From the NCBI GenBank assembly GCA_040755725.1, contig JBFMAI010000027.1:124001-188000 (forward strand): DNA of 64,000 bases, read 5' to 3'. Positions 15,581 to 25,065 of this stretch are shown one piece after another; within the stretch, counting starts at the first letter, position 1, and the number at the start of each line of letters is the position of its first letter. The notes under the pieces are model-generated. The model did not search any database, had not been told where the DNA came from, and worked only from the letters and a program-made list of their open reading frames with translations. This DNA is from JBFMAI01 sp040755725 (lineage in GTDB: Bacteria > Planctomycetota > Phycisphaerae > UBA1845 > Fen-1342). The translations under genes were made by a program, and so were the position numbers.

Positions 15581-18500
15581 GTGCCGCTGCCCAGTGAGGC
15601 GACGATTCACGAGGTGGACTTCTGCGGCCAGGTCGCGACGGCCGTAGCCGCGATGCGCGCGCAGGACCCGACCTTCCCGTTCGCAGAAGCTCGGCTGGAA
15701 GGCTTTGGCACCGGGGCCGCCAAGCGGAAGCGGAAGGACCTGCAGTTCTTTGAACCCGGCGGCAAGCTGGCCCTGTGCGGCGAAGTGAAGCTGCCCGGCA
15801 CGCCCGAAGGCCGCTCGCCGTACGACGATGCCGTGTATCAGGACGCGGCGCAAAAGGCCGACAACGCGGCCGTCCGCTTTTTCTTCACCTGGAACGTCAA
15901 CGTCTTCGTTTTGTGGGACCGGTCGCAATGGGATAAGCCGATCCTGGAACGGCGCGTCCGCGAATGGAAACTCGGGCTGACGCTGGCCGCCCCCGAAGAC
16001 GTGGCCCGCCCCGAGAACCTGGATTTCATCCGCACGCGCTTCCTGCCCGACCTGTTGCGCGACCTGGCCGACATTTACACCGGCCGGCGGCGCGACTGGA
16101 CGATGCCGGCGGACGATATCTTCATCCGCTCGCTTGAAAGTCACCTGGACTGGCCGGTTCAACTTGCGACGGCGTACCTGATCGACCGCACCGACCGGAA
16201 CAAGACGTTCGACGCCAAGGTTCAACAGTGGCTTGCCGATCAAGACTGGATTTTCGTCCGTAACGATGCGGACCAGTGGCGGGCCGCGCTGAACAACATG
16301 GCGAAGACGCTCGCCTACGTGTGGGCAAACCGGCTCATCTTCTACAAGGCGCTGCGCGCTCGCTTCGCCGACCTTCCCCGGCTGGAACTGAAGCGCAGCG
16401 TCAAGACGCCGGACGATGCGGCGAAGGCGTTCGACCGCTACTTCCAGAAGGCGGTAGAGCGTAGCGGCGACTATGAGCCGCTGCTGTTCCCGAACGCGCA
16501 AGACTGGGCGTCGGCAATCGTCTTCGAAGCCCCGAGCGCCCTGGACGCGTGACGCGGGCTGCTGCGCGGCATCGAATCCGTGGATTTCCGCGACGTGCCG
16601 TCCGACATTGTGGGCCGCATCTTCCAGAAGCTCATCGGTCCCGAAGAGCGCCACCGCTACGGCCAGCATTTCACCGGCGACGACGTGGTGGACCTGATTA
16701 ACGCCTTCTGCATCCGTGACGGCGGCGACAGCGTGCTTGACCCGGCGTGCGGCTCGGGGAGCTTCCTGGTCCGGGCGTATTATCGCAAGCGCCACCTGGA
16801 CCCGAACCGCCAGCATCTTGACCAGCTCGCCGACCTGTTCGGCTGCGATATCGCGCTGTACCCCGCGCACCTGGCGACGCTGAACCTGGCCGCCCGCGAA
16901 ATCAACGACGAAGCAAACTACCCGCGCATCGTCCGCCGTGATTTCTTCGACACCGAACGCGGGAAGCCGTTTTGTACGCTGCCGGACAACGCCGGCGGCA
17001 CGATGCCCGTGAATCTGCCGGACCTGGACGCCGTAGTCGGCAATCCGCCCTACGTTCGGCAAGAGAAAATCGACAAGTCGGACAAGCCGCGCTACGCCGC
17101 GCTCGTGACCGGCGCATGGGCCGACGTGAAGCTATCCGGCCGGGCCGATCTGCATTGCTACTTCTGGCCCGTGGCGACGAAGTTGTTGAAGCCGGACGGC
17201 TACTTCGGGTTTTTGACAAGCTCATCGTGGCTGGACGTGGAATACGGCTTCGCGCTGCAAGGCTGGATTCTGCGGCACTTCAAGCTACTGGCAATCATGG
17301 AAAGTAACGCGGAACCGTGGTTCACAGACGCCCGCGTAAGGACCGTCGCGACCATTCTGCAACGCTGCGACGATGAGACCGAGCGCATGGCGAATTTGGT
17401 CCGCTTCGTCCGGTTCGACAAGCCGCTACGCGACATCATCGGCGCACCGGCCGGGGCGATGAAGCCGAGCGGCAACAGGCGGTCGAACGGCTGCGCGACC
17501 GCATCTTGGCCGCTACGGTCGATGAGGAAGACGAAGCGTTGCGGATCATCGTCAAGCTGCAACGGGACTTGTGGGCCGACGGCGTACGGGCCGGCTCGAT
17601 TCTGCGCGACGTTGCGCCCGACGAAGCCGACGCCGAAGACGCCGACGACAGCGACGAGGCGGGAGCCGAGAAGAACGCCGCACCGGAAGTGCCGGCTAAC
17701 CACCAGAACAACATGGCGTTCCACGAAGGCGACTACGTGGCCGGCAAGTGGGGCCGCTACGTCCGCGCCCCGGACTTCTACTTCGACATGATGCACCGCT
17801 TCGGCCGGCGCTTCGTCCCGCTGGGCGAAATTGCGAACGTGCGGTTCGGCGTCAAGAGCGGTTGCGACGCGTTCTTCATGCCGCGCGACGTGACGGATGA
17901 GCTACTGCGCGAGTGCGCGACGGACGCGGCGTTCAAGCGCCGGGCGGGTGGCGCCCCGCGAAAAGACTTGGAAGCCGGCAAGCTGCGCATCATCCAAGCG
18001 GGCGACGGCAGTATTCATGCAGTAGAAGCCGAGTTTCTGGCGCCCGAAGTACACAGCTTGATGAAGGTGGACCGGCCCATCGTGCGGGCAAAGGACCTGG
18101 ACCGCGTCGTTCTGCTGGTCGGCCAGCCGATGAAGGACCTGCGCGGAACGTGGGTTCACAAGTACCTGAAATACGGCGAACAGGCCACGTTCGCGTCGAA
18201 GAAATCGAAGGCGGTGCCGGTTCCCCAGCGTTCGACCTGCGCGGCGCGCGATCCGTGGTACGACCTGACGAAGCTGGTGAAGCCGGGCTTCGCCTTCTGG
18301 CCCATGGCGCAGCAGTATCGCCATATCATCGCTGGCAATCCCGAGCGCCTCATCTGCAACCACAATCTGTTCGACCTGTACTCGGAAGAACTGATCAGGC
18401 GGGAACAGGATGCGTTTTGGGCCGTGCTCAATTCGACACTGGTCGGCTTGTTCAAGACGTTCTACGGGCGCTGGGCCGGCACGGAAGGGAACCTGAAAAC

Positions 18501-19443
18501 CGAAGTTGTGGACGTGAACCTGTTAGAAGTGCCGGACCCGCGCGGCATCGACGCCGACTTGGCGAAGCGGCTCACGTCCGCTGTCAAGGCGATGAGCCGG
18601 CGGACCGTCGGCCGCCTCATCGAAGAACAGCTTATGCACTGCCATTCACCCGAGCGCGCCCGGCGCATCGCCGCGGGGCCGCTCGTGCTGTCCGACGAGC
18701 TGCGCCAGGATGACCGGCGCGACCTGGACGATGCCGTTTTCGAACTGCTTGGCGTGAGCGACGCGGCCGAACGGGCGCAGCTTGTGCAACGCTTGCACGA
18801 GGCGACGGCGCGGCACTTCCGCAATATCCGCGTGGTGGAAATCGAGAAACAGGAACAGCGGTCGCGAACCGGCAACCGGCGGTTCAGCGTCTTGGAACTG
18901 GCCGCCGACGCGTGGGACGCGGCCGAGCTTCCCGACCTGACGCCGCTGGCCGAATGGGTCGGCAAGGAAGCTGAGCGTATCACGGCGTCGGCGGGGGCCG
19001 ATGCGGTTCAGGCGGTGAACATCCCCGAAGAGCGGCCCGCCGAACTGTCGCCTTCGCCCATGTTCGACCCGAACACGGTCTATTTCGGTCGGCGGGCCGG
19101 CGGCAAGGGGCGCGATGCGACGGCGGGCGCGCAGATGGACTGCCCGTCGAACGGACAGGCGAAGCTCATCGTCCGCTTGGCAAACGTCGGCGTATCCGGC
19201 TGGGTGAACGTGCCGACCGACGAAGCGGCGTGCCTGACGACGCTGCGGGCGGTCGATGGCCGCTTGCAGGCGGCGCGGAAACGCTTCGACGAACTCGCCG
19301 AAAGCCGCACGAGCGACCCGCGGCTACAAACGCAGATTTCGGACCAGCTTGCCCGCTGGTTCATCCTCGGCCGCGACGTGACACGCCCACTCGAGGACTC
19401 CGAAGACGTCAGCGAGAACGGGCCGCCGGCCGACGCTGAGTGA
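15581..19443 (+). pseudogene. Restriction-modification-type N6 DNA methylase, broken by a TGA and a frameshift
   Basis: Three pieces add up to one protein of about 1286 residues. GTG 15581 has AGGGGAG upstream. The N-terminal part carries a nuclease-like D...ExK arrangement (KRKDLQFF...CGEVKLPG). The frame is cut by TGA at 16550-16552, then resumes unchanged (RGLLRGIES) into a methyltransferase domain with motif I DPACGSGSFLVRAY and catalytic NPPYVRQE. Near 17452-17457 (CCGGGG) the frame moves by one base; one extra G would restore IIGAPAGGDEAERQQ. The rest (to 19443) fits a target-recognition domain. It resembles single-chain type IIG or methylase-specificity fusions. Either a decayed gene or two sequence errors; no other defence genes adjoin. 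Confidence 0.85.
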
Positions 19444-19459
19444 GGCGCAAGTCCCCGCA

Positions 19460-19657
19460 CTACTCCCCACGGTCCGTTGCCTCGTCGTCGGCGACGGCAT
19501 CGCCGAACCGACCGCCTTCCCTCTTGCGGACCGCCTCGCGCAGGATGAACTCGATCTGCGCGTTGACGCTGCGCAGTTCGTCGCGGGCCCAGCGGTGCAG
19601 GGCGTCTGCGAGCTCCGGCGCGATCCGCAACAAAATGGCCTTCTTCTTGTCAGTCAC
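19460..19657 (-). CDS. Small ribbon-helix-helix (Arc-like) protein
   Basis: 65 residues from a GTG at 19657. The sequence ILLRIAPELADALHRWARDELRSVNAQIEFILREAV is a beta-strand, helix, helix pattern of the Arc/MetJ DNA-binding fold; the phrase 'DELRSVNAQIE' is typical of a family often encoded next to SPFH-domain genes in Actinobacteria. Here the SPFH gene lies 313 bases upstream on the same strand. It may regulate that gene or form a membrane-linked partner; both are inference. It ends 17 bases from the broken methylase gene, convergently. Confidence 0.75.
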   Translation of the reverse strand: MTDKKKAILLRIAPELADALHRWARDELRSVNAQIEFILREAVRKREGGRFGDAVADDEATDRGE

Positions 19658-19970
19658 GATCCACTATTCCGGTTCGACGCTTCGGCGGCCGGCGGAGCAC
19701 CGGCGTCCGGGGCCGGCAACCTGCGTCAGCAACAGCTCGGTGCCAAATGGGGCCACTGCTTAAGAGCAGTGGCACACGACCGGGCGGAAGCACTGCTCAA
19801 CAGAACAGCAGGGACACACGGCCAGGTGGAGCCAGTGATCAAGCGCAGTGGCGCGCGGCCAAAGCGCGGTGGCCCATGTGTTCCGCGTCCCGCACAGCGA
19901 CGCGCACCCCTTGGCCGCGCGGACCCTGGGTCCCTCGATCCCTCGGTTACCTGGTCGCGGGGCCGGCCGA
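19658..19970. other. Intergenic region with tandem imperfect hairpins
   Basis: No gene is supported between the SPFH gene and the ribbon-helix-helix gene. The part 19745-19880 holds three or four successive variants of a 'CACTG...CAGTGGC' hairpin about 40-45 bases apart, listed separately. The remainder shows nothing I recognise. Confidence 0.5.
19745..19880. repeat. Tandem degenerate hairpin repeats (GCCACTGCT...AGCAGTGGC)
   Basis: The first copy is a perfect 9-bp hairpin at 19752-19773 (GCCACTGCT, loop TAAG, AGCAGTGGC). It is followed by CACACGACCGGGCGG, then AGCACTGCTCAAC...CAGCAGGGACACAC, then GCCAGTGATCAAGCGCAGTGGCG and GCGCGGTGGCCC. The copies share the order hairpin, C/GACACG, GC-rich spacer. 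Confidence 0.55.
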
Positions 19971-20873
19971 CTACGTGTACAACGTGCCCGCATTGACCAC
20001 CGGCTGGGCCGCCTGCTCGCCGCAAAGTACGACCAGCAGGTTGCTCACCATCGCCGCCTTGCGCTCGTCGTCGAGCGTTACGGTCTTCTTCTCTTCCAGT
20101 TTCTCGAGCGCCAACTCCACCATACCGACGGCGCCTTCCACGATGCGCAGCCGGGCCGCGACAATCGCCTCGGCCTGCTGCCGGCGGAGCATGGCGCCGG
20201 CGATTTCCGGCGCGTACGCCAGGTGGCTCAGCCGGGCTTCCTCAATGATGACACCCGCCTTGGCGAGCCGGTCCTGAAGCTCCTGTTGGAGCGTGTGCGA
20301 CACCTCGTCCATGCTGCCGCGCAGCGAGAGCTCGTTGTCGGCGGTGGTGTCGTACGGATACCGGCTGGCCAAATGGCGCAGCGCCGATTCACTCTGAATG
20401 TGGACGTAATCCTTGTAGTCGTCCACATCGAAGGAGGCCTGCGCGGTGTTCTCCACCCGCCAGACGACCACGGCGGCGATCTCGGTCGGGTTGCCGCGCT
20501 GGTCGTTCACCTTGAGCTTGTCGGTGTTGAAGTTCCGCGTGCGGAGCGAAATCTTCAGCTTGCGCAGCAGCGGATTAGCATAGTGAAACCCCGCCCGGCG
20601 CACGGTCCCCTTGTACGCCCCGAACAGCAGCAGCACCGCCGCCTCGTTCGGCTGCAAGGTGAAGAAGCCGGCCCACAGCAGCCCCAGGGCGGCGGCGACC
20701 AACGAGCAACCCACCAGGCCCCAGATCGCCCGAACGGGCACGACGTCGCGCGGCGTGTGGGCCGCGATGTCGATGAAGTAGTAGAACACATACGCCAGAC
20801 CCAGCGTGGCCAGAATCAGGACGGGCAGTATGGCCCACCCGCTGCTGGTTCGCTTTTCGAACTCGGTCGTCAT
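19971..20873 (-). CDS. SPFH (prohibitin/stomatin-like) membrane protein
   Basis: 300 residues. GGAGG is 7 bases before ATG 20873. Two hydrophobic helices (about residues 13-35 and 48-70) anchor it; the SPFH domain runs from about 70 to 250 (LQPNEAAVLLLFGAYKGTVRRAGFHYANPL, AVVVWRVENT, ALRHLASRYPYD) and ends in the flotillin-like Ala/Glu helix (MLRRQQAEAIVAARLRIVEGAV). Such proteins oligomerise on the cytoplasmic membrane and organise microdomains or regulate proteases. It has a well-formed promoter upstream with a palindrome, and a ribbon-helix-helix gene downstream. Exact role unknown. Confidence 0.93.
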   Translation of the reverse strand: MTTEFEKRTSSGWAILPVLILATLGLAYVFYYFIDIAAHTPRDVVPVRAIWGLVGCSLVAAALGLLWAGFFTLQPNEAAVLLLFGAYKGTVRRAGFHYANPLLRKLKISLRTRNFNTDKLKVNDQRGNPTEIAAVVVWRVENTAQASFDVDDYKDYVHIQSESALRHLASRYPYDTTADNELSLRGSMDEVSHTLQQELQDRLAKAGVIIEEARLSHLAYAPEIAGAMLRRQQAEAIVAARLRIVEGAVGMVELALEKLEEKKTVTLDDERKAAMVSNLLVVLCGEQAAQPVVNAGTLYT

Positions 20874-20914
20874 GTTCGGCCTCCACCAGAAGCTCGCAGA
20901 ACGTAACTATAGTT

Positions 20915-20943
20915 ATGATATCACAAAAATATCTCCGGGGCAA
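20915..20943 (-). promoter_or_regulatory. Sigma70-type promoter of the SPFH gene with an adjoining palindrome
   Basis: On the minus strand TTGCCC (20943-20938) and TATCAT (20920-20915) are separated by exactly 17 bases, in one of the few AT-rich stretches of the window. Directly downstream, 20904-20915 is a perfect 12-base palindrome, TAACTATAGTTA, overlapping the last base of the -10 box: a plausible operator. Confidence 0.5.
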
Positions 20944-21038
20944 CCTCACATCTGCACGTGTGGACAGCGCACGCTGGATCGAGCGGCATGGTCCAATAAA
21001 AACAACGCTAAATAAAATATTCCGCTGCTACCCCACCG

Positions 21039-22061
21039 TCAGGCTTTCGAACCCGACGATTCTCGACGAATGCCCATGACGTCCGGCTTGAACACGCGGC
21101 TTTCGAGAGCGCGCACGTACGTGGTCCAATCGCTCGCCGGATCGGTGTCGGCGGCGATGGCCTCGGCGACCATGGCCAACTTGGCGTCGAGGTTGTCGAG
21201 GTAGTGGACCATGATGGCCTCGCCGGTGGCCGGCAGGCGCGGGCTGCCGAACTCGTACTTGCCGTGGTGGGCCAGGATCAGGTGCTTGAGGGCCATCTCG
21301 ACGTCGGCGGGGAACGGCTGGCGGGTCTCACGCTCCAGCTCACGGCACTTGTCGTGGATCCACAGGACGCATTGGGTGATGTGCCCCAGGAGTTGCCCCT
21401 CGTTGGTGTATTCGAAGTTCGTCACGCAGGCCAGCTCGCGGACTTTGCCCACGTCGTGCAGGAAAATGCCGGCGATCACGAGATCGCGGCTGACCTGCGG
21501 GTAAAGCGGACAAACCGCCTCAGCAAGCCGTAGCAGGCTGTGCGTGTGTTCAATCAACCCGCCCAGGTACGCGTGGTGCATCTGGACGGCGGCCGGTGCC
21601 CGCTTGAACGCCGCCGCGAACTCCTCATCGTTCACAAACTTGCCGACCAGGGCCAGCAGATCCCGATGCCGGATTGTCCGCAGGATTGCCTTGATGCGGT
21701 CCCACAAGACGCCGGGATCTTCGCGGCCGGCCGGCAGAAAATCCGCCGGATCAAACGTCCCCGGTTCGACGGCCCGCAGCCCTTCCACGATGAATTGGCG
21801 GTTGCCCCGATAGCTGTCCACCCGGCCCCGTACGTGCAGCAGCCCGCCCTCCGGCATGGAGTCGTACAGCTCCTGCGACGCCTGCCACATCCGGGCCACC
21901 ATTTGCCCGCTGGCGTCGGCCAGCACCGCGTGAATGTAGAGGCTCCCGTTGCTGGCCGTGCGCAGGTCCTTCTGCGCCAGGCGAAAGACCTGGTCCTCGA
22001 CCCGCTCCCCGGGCTGAAGCTCGGCGATCCGGCGACGGGACGCGGTCGAGTCGGGGCTCAT
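21039..22061 (-). CDS. OB-fold/HD-domain 3'-5' exoribonuclease-like protein (YhaM type)
   Basis: 340 residues from ATG 22061, chosen because it overlaps the stop of the upstream gene (ATGA) and follows GGGAAGAA. The first 100 residues form an OB fold (VARMWQASQELYDSMPEGGLLHVRGRV). Then comes an HD phosphohydrolase domain with metal-binding residues: HHAYLGGLIEHT (about 162), GIFLHDVGK (HD pair, about 202) and HLILAHHGKYEFGSP. This matches the YhaM/CBF1 family of metal-dependent 3'-5' exonucleases acting on RNA or DNA ends in the cytoplasm. Translation is coupled to the preceding small gene. Confidence 0.9.
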   Translation of the reverse strand: MSPDSTASRRRIAELQPGERVEDQVFRLAQKDLRTASNGSLYIHAVLADASGQMVARMWQASQELYDSMPEGGLLHVRGRVDSYRGNRQFIVEGLRAVEPGTFDPADFLPAGREDPGVLWDRIKAILRTIRHRDLLALVGKFVNDEEFAAAFKRAPAAVQMHHAYLGGLIEHTHSLLRLAEAVCPLYPQVSRDLVIAGIFLHDVGKVRELACVTNFEYTNEGQLLGHITQCVLWIHDKCRELERETRQPFPADVEMALKHLILAHHGKYEFGSPRLPATGEAIMVHYLDNLDAKLAMVAEAIAADTDPASDWTTYVRALESRVFKPDVMGIRRESSGSKA

Positions 22062-22489
22062 GATTTCTTCCCACCCCCGGGTGTCGGCGGGCCGCCCGCC
22101 ACGGTCAGCCATTCATACGCATCCGGGTCGAAGAACACCGCCCCGGGGCCGAATAGGTCCCGCCGGATCACAATGCCCAGCGGTGTGGTGTAATACGAGT
22201 GGATGGACGCGGCCAATTCGGCAATGGCGGCATCCCACGACCGGCCAGCGTCTTCTAGAGCGCGCAGCGCGAAGTAGATGCCCTGCGGGTCACCCTGGTG
22301 GCGGCACATGATCTCGGCCATCACGATCTGCTCGGCCGACTGCCGCGTCAGCTCCCAGTTTGCCCGGGCGTGGTCGTGAAAGACCACGGTGTGCAGCCGC
22401 TCGACCTCCGCGACGACCCGTTGCAGGCAATCGTCCGAGCGGATCGCCCGGAGCAACCCCTCGGTCTGTTCCGCCGATAGACGCGCCAC
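22058..22489 (-). CDS. Hypothetical protein, translationally coupled to the HD nuclease gene
   Basis: 143 residues from a GTG at 22489 close after GAGGAA. It looks mostly helical and soluble (RLSAEQTEGLLRAIRSDDC, ALEDAGRSWDAAIAELAASIHSYY) and ends with a short Gly/Pro/Lys tail. No motif that I recognise. The stop overlaps the start of the YhaM-like gene by the ATGA arrangement, so the two are made from one message and may act together. Confidence 0.75.
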   Translation of the reverse strand: MARLSAEQTEGLLRAIRSDDCLQRVVAEVERLHTVVFHDHARANWELTRQSAEQIVMAEIMCRHQGDPQGIYFALRALEDAGRSWDAAIAELAASIHSYYTTPLGIVIRRDLFGPGAVFFDPDAYEWLTVAGGPPTPGGGKKS

Positions 22490-22519
22490 GGCTTCCTCTG
22501 CTGACGAATCGCGGGGACG

Positions 22520-23431
22520 CTAGGTGCCTGGTTGCCGCACCCCGCGGCCCGGCCGCGGCGTCGGGGGAGGTTCTTCCTCTTCCTCGGCCGGCGGGGGCGT
22601 AGCCTCGGGGGGTGGTGCGGCCGCGGGCAACTCGACCGCTTGGCCGGCGACCGCGGCCTCCAGAGCGGCGTTGAGCGTCGGCTCGTCGACCGTGGATGTG
22701 CGGGCGACCCAGTCGATGATGCGGCCCAATTGTTCCTGCAATTCCTGGTGGTACGCGACGATGGCGTCCACGTCCGCCTTCGTCAGCGGAGCGTCCAGGC
22801 GGAACCGCCACTGGCCGCTGTCCAGAACCAGCCGCAGGACCGGCGTCGCCTTGGTCGGCCCCAGCAGAAGCGCCGCCGGGTTCGGCGTAACGCTCGCGTT
22901 CTGCGGGTCAAGCAGCTCCCATCGCGGTAGGTCGCCTCCGACGCCGCGGACCTTGGCCAGCCACGTGCTGATCTTGGTCGGTTCGAACGAGCCCTTGAGA
23001 TGCCGTCCCAGCGTGTCGAGCGTGGCAAACGTGGCGAAGAGGAGCTCGCTTTGCTCCGCCAGCAGCCGGACGTCCTCGCTCCGGAAGGCCCGCAGTGCCA
23101 ATGTGACTTCGCCGTCGCGCACGGCGTTCACGAGGTTGGCCACCGTGGTCCGGACCGCGGCCTCCGCTCCGCCCGCGCCGCCGCGCTCGGGTAAGGGGGT
23201 CGGGCGCACCTCGGGGACCGCGTCGAACCCCTCCGCCATGCGCGGGGGCTGGTACGCCGTCGCATCCTGGAGAATCCCCGTGTCCACGATCGGCGGCCCC
23301 AGGGGGGCCCCCTCTTTCACACCGCCCAGCGTGCCCCCCAGCCGCGTGGGCGAATCCTGCGACTCGCCGCACGCGCCAACCAAGAAGACCACGCTGACGC
23401 CGCAGCCAAGCAAGAACGGAATCTTGGGCAT
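22520..23431 (-). CDS. Predicted lipoprotein with Pro/Glu-rich tail
   Basis: 303 residues from ATG 23431; the frame is open further up, but MPKIPFLLGCGVSVVFLVGAC is a textbook lipoprotein signal with lipobox LVGAC (Cys 21). The middle (about 90-240) is an alpha/beta domain of SnoaL/NTF2-like look: helices with ALRAFRSEDVRLLAEQS and strands with VLRLVLDSGQWRFRLD. The C-terminus is a disordered PPPEATPPPAEEEEEPPP stretch. It lies 30 bases upstream of the hypothetical gene at 22058-22489 on the same strand, so may head that operon. Function unknown. Confidence 0.8.
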   Translation of the reverse strand: MPKIPFLLGCGVSVVFLVGACGESQDSPTRLGGTLGGVKEGAPLGPPIVDTGILQDATAYQPPRMAEGFDAVPEVRPTPLPERGGAGGAEAAVRTTVANLVNAVRDGEVTLALRAFRSEDVRLLAEQSELLFATFATLDTLGRHLKGSFEPTKISTWLAKVRGVGGDLPRWELLDPQNASVTPNPAALLLGPTKATPVLRLVLDSGQWRFRLDAPLTKADVDAIVAYHQELQEQLGRIIDWVARTSTVDEPTLNAALEAAVAGQAVELPAAAPPPEATPPPAEEEEEPPPTPRPGRGVRQPGT

Positions 23432-23571
23432 GACGACCACCGCTTGGGCCAAAGCGACCGGTCGCGTCGGGCGGCACCCGCCGTTCGCCACCGGCCCACA
23501 TCGGTCCCGGCACCGTAGCCCGGGGGCCGATAGCCGTCAATGGTAGCTTCAAGGGGGGTGAATGAGGTGCC

Positions 23572-24330
23572 CTATCGGCCGGGGGCGCAGTCGGCGGCCT
23601 GACCGAGGCGGTCGCGCAACAGGGCCGCCCGCTCGTAGTCTTCGGTGGCGATGGCGACCTCGAGCTCGGCCCGCAGGCGGGCCGGCGTCCCCTCCGGGAG
23701 CTTGTCCAGAATCTCGCGCCGCAGGCCCTGCAGCGTCCGGATCTCCGCCAGGAAGGGATCGTCCGACTCATCCCGCGCCAGCCGCCGCAGCGCCGCCATC
23801 CCCTCGTCCACCACGCGCAGGGCGGCCTCGGTCTGGTCCTGGCCGAGGGCCCGCTGGGCCCGGGCCCGCGTGTTCATCATCATGACGTAGGCCCGCTGGG
23901 GTCGGAGTATGGCCCGGTCGCGGTCGGCGGCGGCATAGCGCAGGCACAACTCGATCGCCCGCAGATTGCGGGCCGTGTCGCGCTCCACGCCGTCGTATTC
24001 CTCCAGCACGTACAGCGAGAGGAACCGCTGGTAGTACAGGTAAGCCTCGTGGCGGAGATCGCGGCACGCTTCGCCGGAGAGCACGAAATCCTCGTCGTTG
24101 CCGTACAGCTCGATGTGCTCGCGCAGCCGCTGCTCATGATACTCCAGCAGCGATTCGCAGCCGTGCGGGCGGAGCCCGTCCGGCCGACCGGTGCATTCGA
24201 GCTGCAATACGCCCAGGTCGATGCGAGTCTGGATCTTCTCGCGCCCGTCGCAGCCGATGATCTTGCGGACCGAGATCTTTCCCGGCTCGTAGACCCACCC
24301 GTCGAGGACCGTGCGCAGATCGCGTATCAT
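23572..24330 (-). CDS. UVR-motif protein (UvrB/McsA-type C-terminal motif)
   Basis: 252 residues from ATG 24330 (a TTG sits one codon earlier). The N-terminal part is a beta-rich domain (GWVYEPGKISVRKIIGCDGREKI); the middle (about 90-190) is helical with TPR-like character (RNLRAIELCLRYAAADRD). The last 40 residues, LRAELEVAIATEDYERAALLRDRL, are a UVR motif, the two-helix unit shared by UvrB, UvrC, ClpC and McsA that mediates protein contacts. It is divergent from rsmD by about 100 bases. It may be an adaptor for a protease or repair complex; its partner is not visible. Confidence 0.85.
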   Translation of the reverse strand: MIRDLRTVLDGWVYEPGKISVRKIIGCDGREKIQTRIDLGVLQLECTGRPDGLRPHGCESLLEYHEQRLREHIELYGNDEDFVLSGEACRDLRHEAYLYYQRFLSLYVLEEYDGVERDTARNLRAIELCLRYAAADRDRAILRPQRAYVMMMNTRARAQRALGQDQTEAALRVVDEGMAALRRLARDESDDPFLAEIRTLQGLRREILDKLPEGTPARLRAELEVAIATEDYERAALLRDRLGQAADCAPGR

Positions 24331-24431
24331 CAATGAGGCCTATCGGCCGGGGCGCGGGCGACCATCAGCCCGGGCGACGACGGACGGTGGCGTGGTTGGC
24401 CCACCGCGGGCAGGTGTGGAAACTCGTGGCG

Positions 24432-25040
24432 ATGCGGATCATCGCGGGTACATTTCGCGGACGGTCGCTGACTGCGCCCCCAGGACGAACGACGCGTCCC
24501 ATCACGGACCGCGTCAAGGAGACGCTGTTCAACATCCTGGGACACCGCCTCGGCCTGCCGGGTGAGTTACCGGCCCTGACCGTGCTGGACGTCTTCGCGG
24601 GTCCGGGCAGTCTCGGTCTGGAGGCCCTGTCGCGCGGCGCCCGACGGTGCACCTTCGTCGAGCGCGACCGCGCGGCGCTCCGCAGCCTGCGGCAGAACAT
24701 CCACACGTTGGGCGTCGAGCACGCCTGCACCATCTGGGCCGATAACGCCTGGACGCTGCACTGGCCGCACGCGCCCCAAGGCATCGACCTCGCCTTCGTC
24801 GATCCCCCGTACCGCGACGGAAACGACCCCCAACGACTCGCCGACCTGCTCCAGCGGATGACGGCAAGCCTGGCCCCCGAAGCGCTGGTCGTGTGCCGAC
24901 AAGAGAACGCCGCGCCCGCCCTGGAACCCGGTCTCCTGCGCGGTGTGGGCGTCGTCGACCAGCGCGTCATTGGGCGTATGCGCCTGGTCTTTCTCGCGTC
25001 GCTCCCGGCCGATCCCGATCCGCGGACGCCGGTGACCTGA
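24432..25040 (+). CDS. rsmD: 16S rRNA (guanine966-N2)-methyltransferase
   Basis: 202 residues from ATG 24432, the conserved family start (MRIIAGTFRGRSL); the open frame further upstream does not resemble the family. It methylates G966 of 16S rRNA using SAM. The RsmD signature TRPITDRVKETLFNIL is near residue 22, SAM motif I is VLDVFAGPGSLGLEALSRGA, and the catalytic motif is FVDPPYRDG. Length is normal. It converges with the FecCD-type permease gene. Confidence 0.95.
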   Translation: MRIIAGTFRGRSLTAPPGRTTRPITDRVKETLFNILGHRLGLPGELPALTVLDVFAGPGSLGLEALSRGARRCTFVERDRAALRSLRQNIHTLGVEHACTIWADNAWTLHWPHAPQGIDLAFVDPPYRDGNDPQRLADLLQRMTASLAPEALVVCRQENAAPALEPGLLRGVGVVDQRVIGRMRLVFLASLPADPDPRTPVT

Positions 25041-25065
25041 CGCGCGAGGGGCCGGGCCGCGTTGC

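Noticed and set aside
12356..16552. UGA read as Trp throughout the genome (alternative genetic code)
   Set aside because: Many intact genes in the window end in TGA (for example 13999, 22058, 25040, 56254), so TGA is a normal stop codon here.
15341..17062. A 573-codon minus-strand open frame across the methylase gene
   Set aside because: Arg/Ala/Gly-rich antisense shadow; the plus strand carries methyltransferase motifs.
19745..19880. CRISPR array
   Set aside because: The repeats are degenerate hairpins without constant-length unique spacers, and no cas gene is near.
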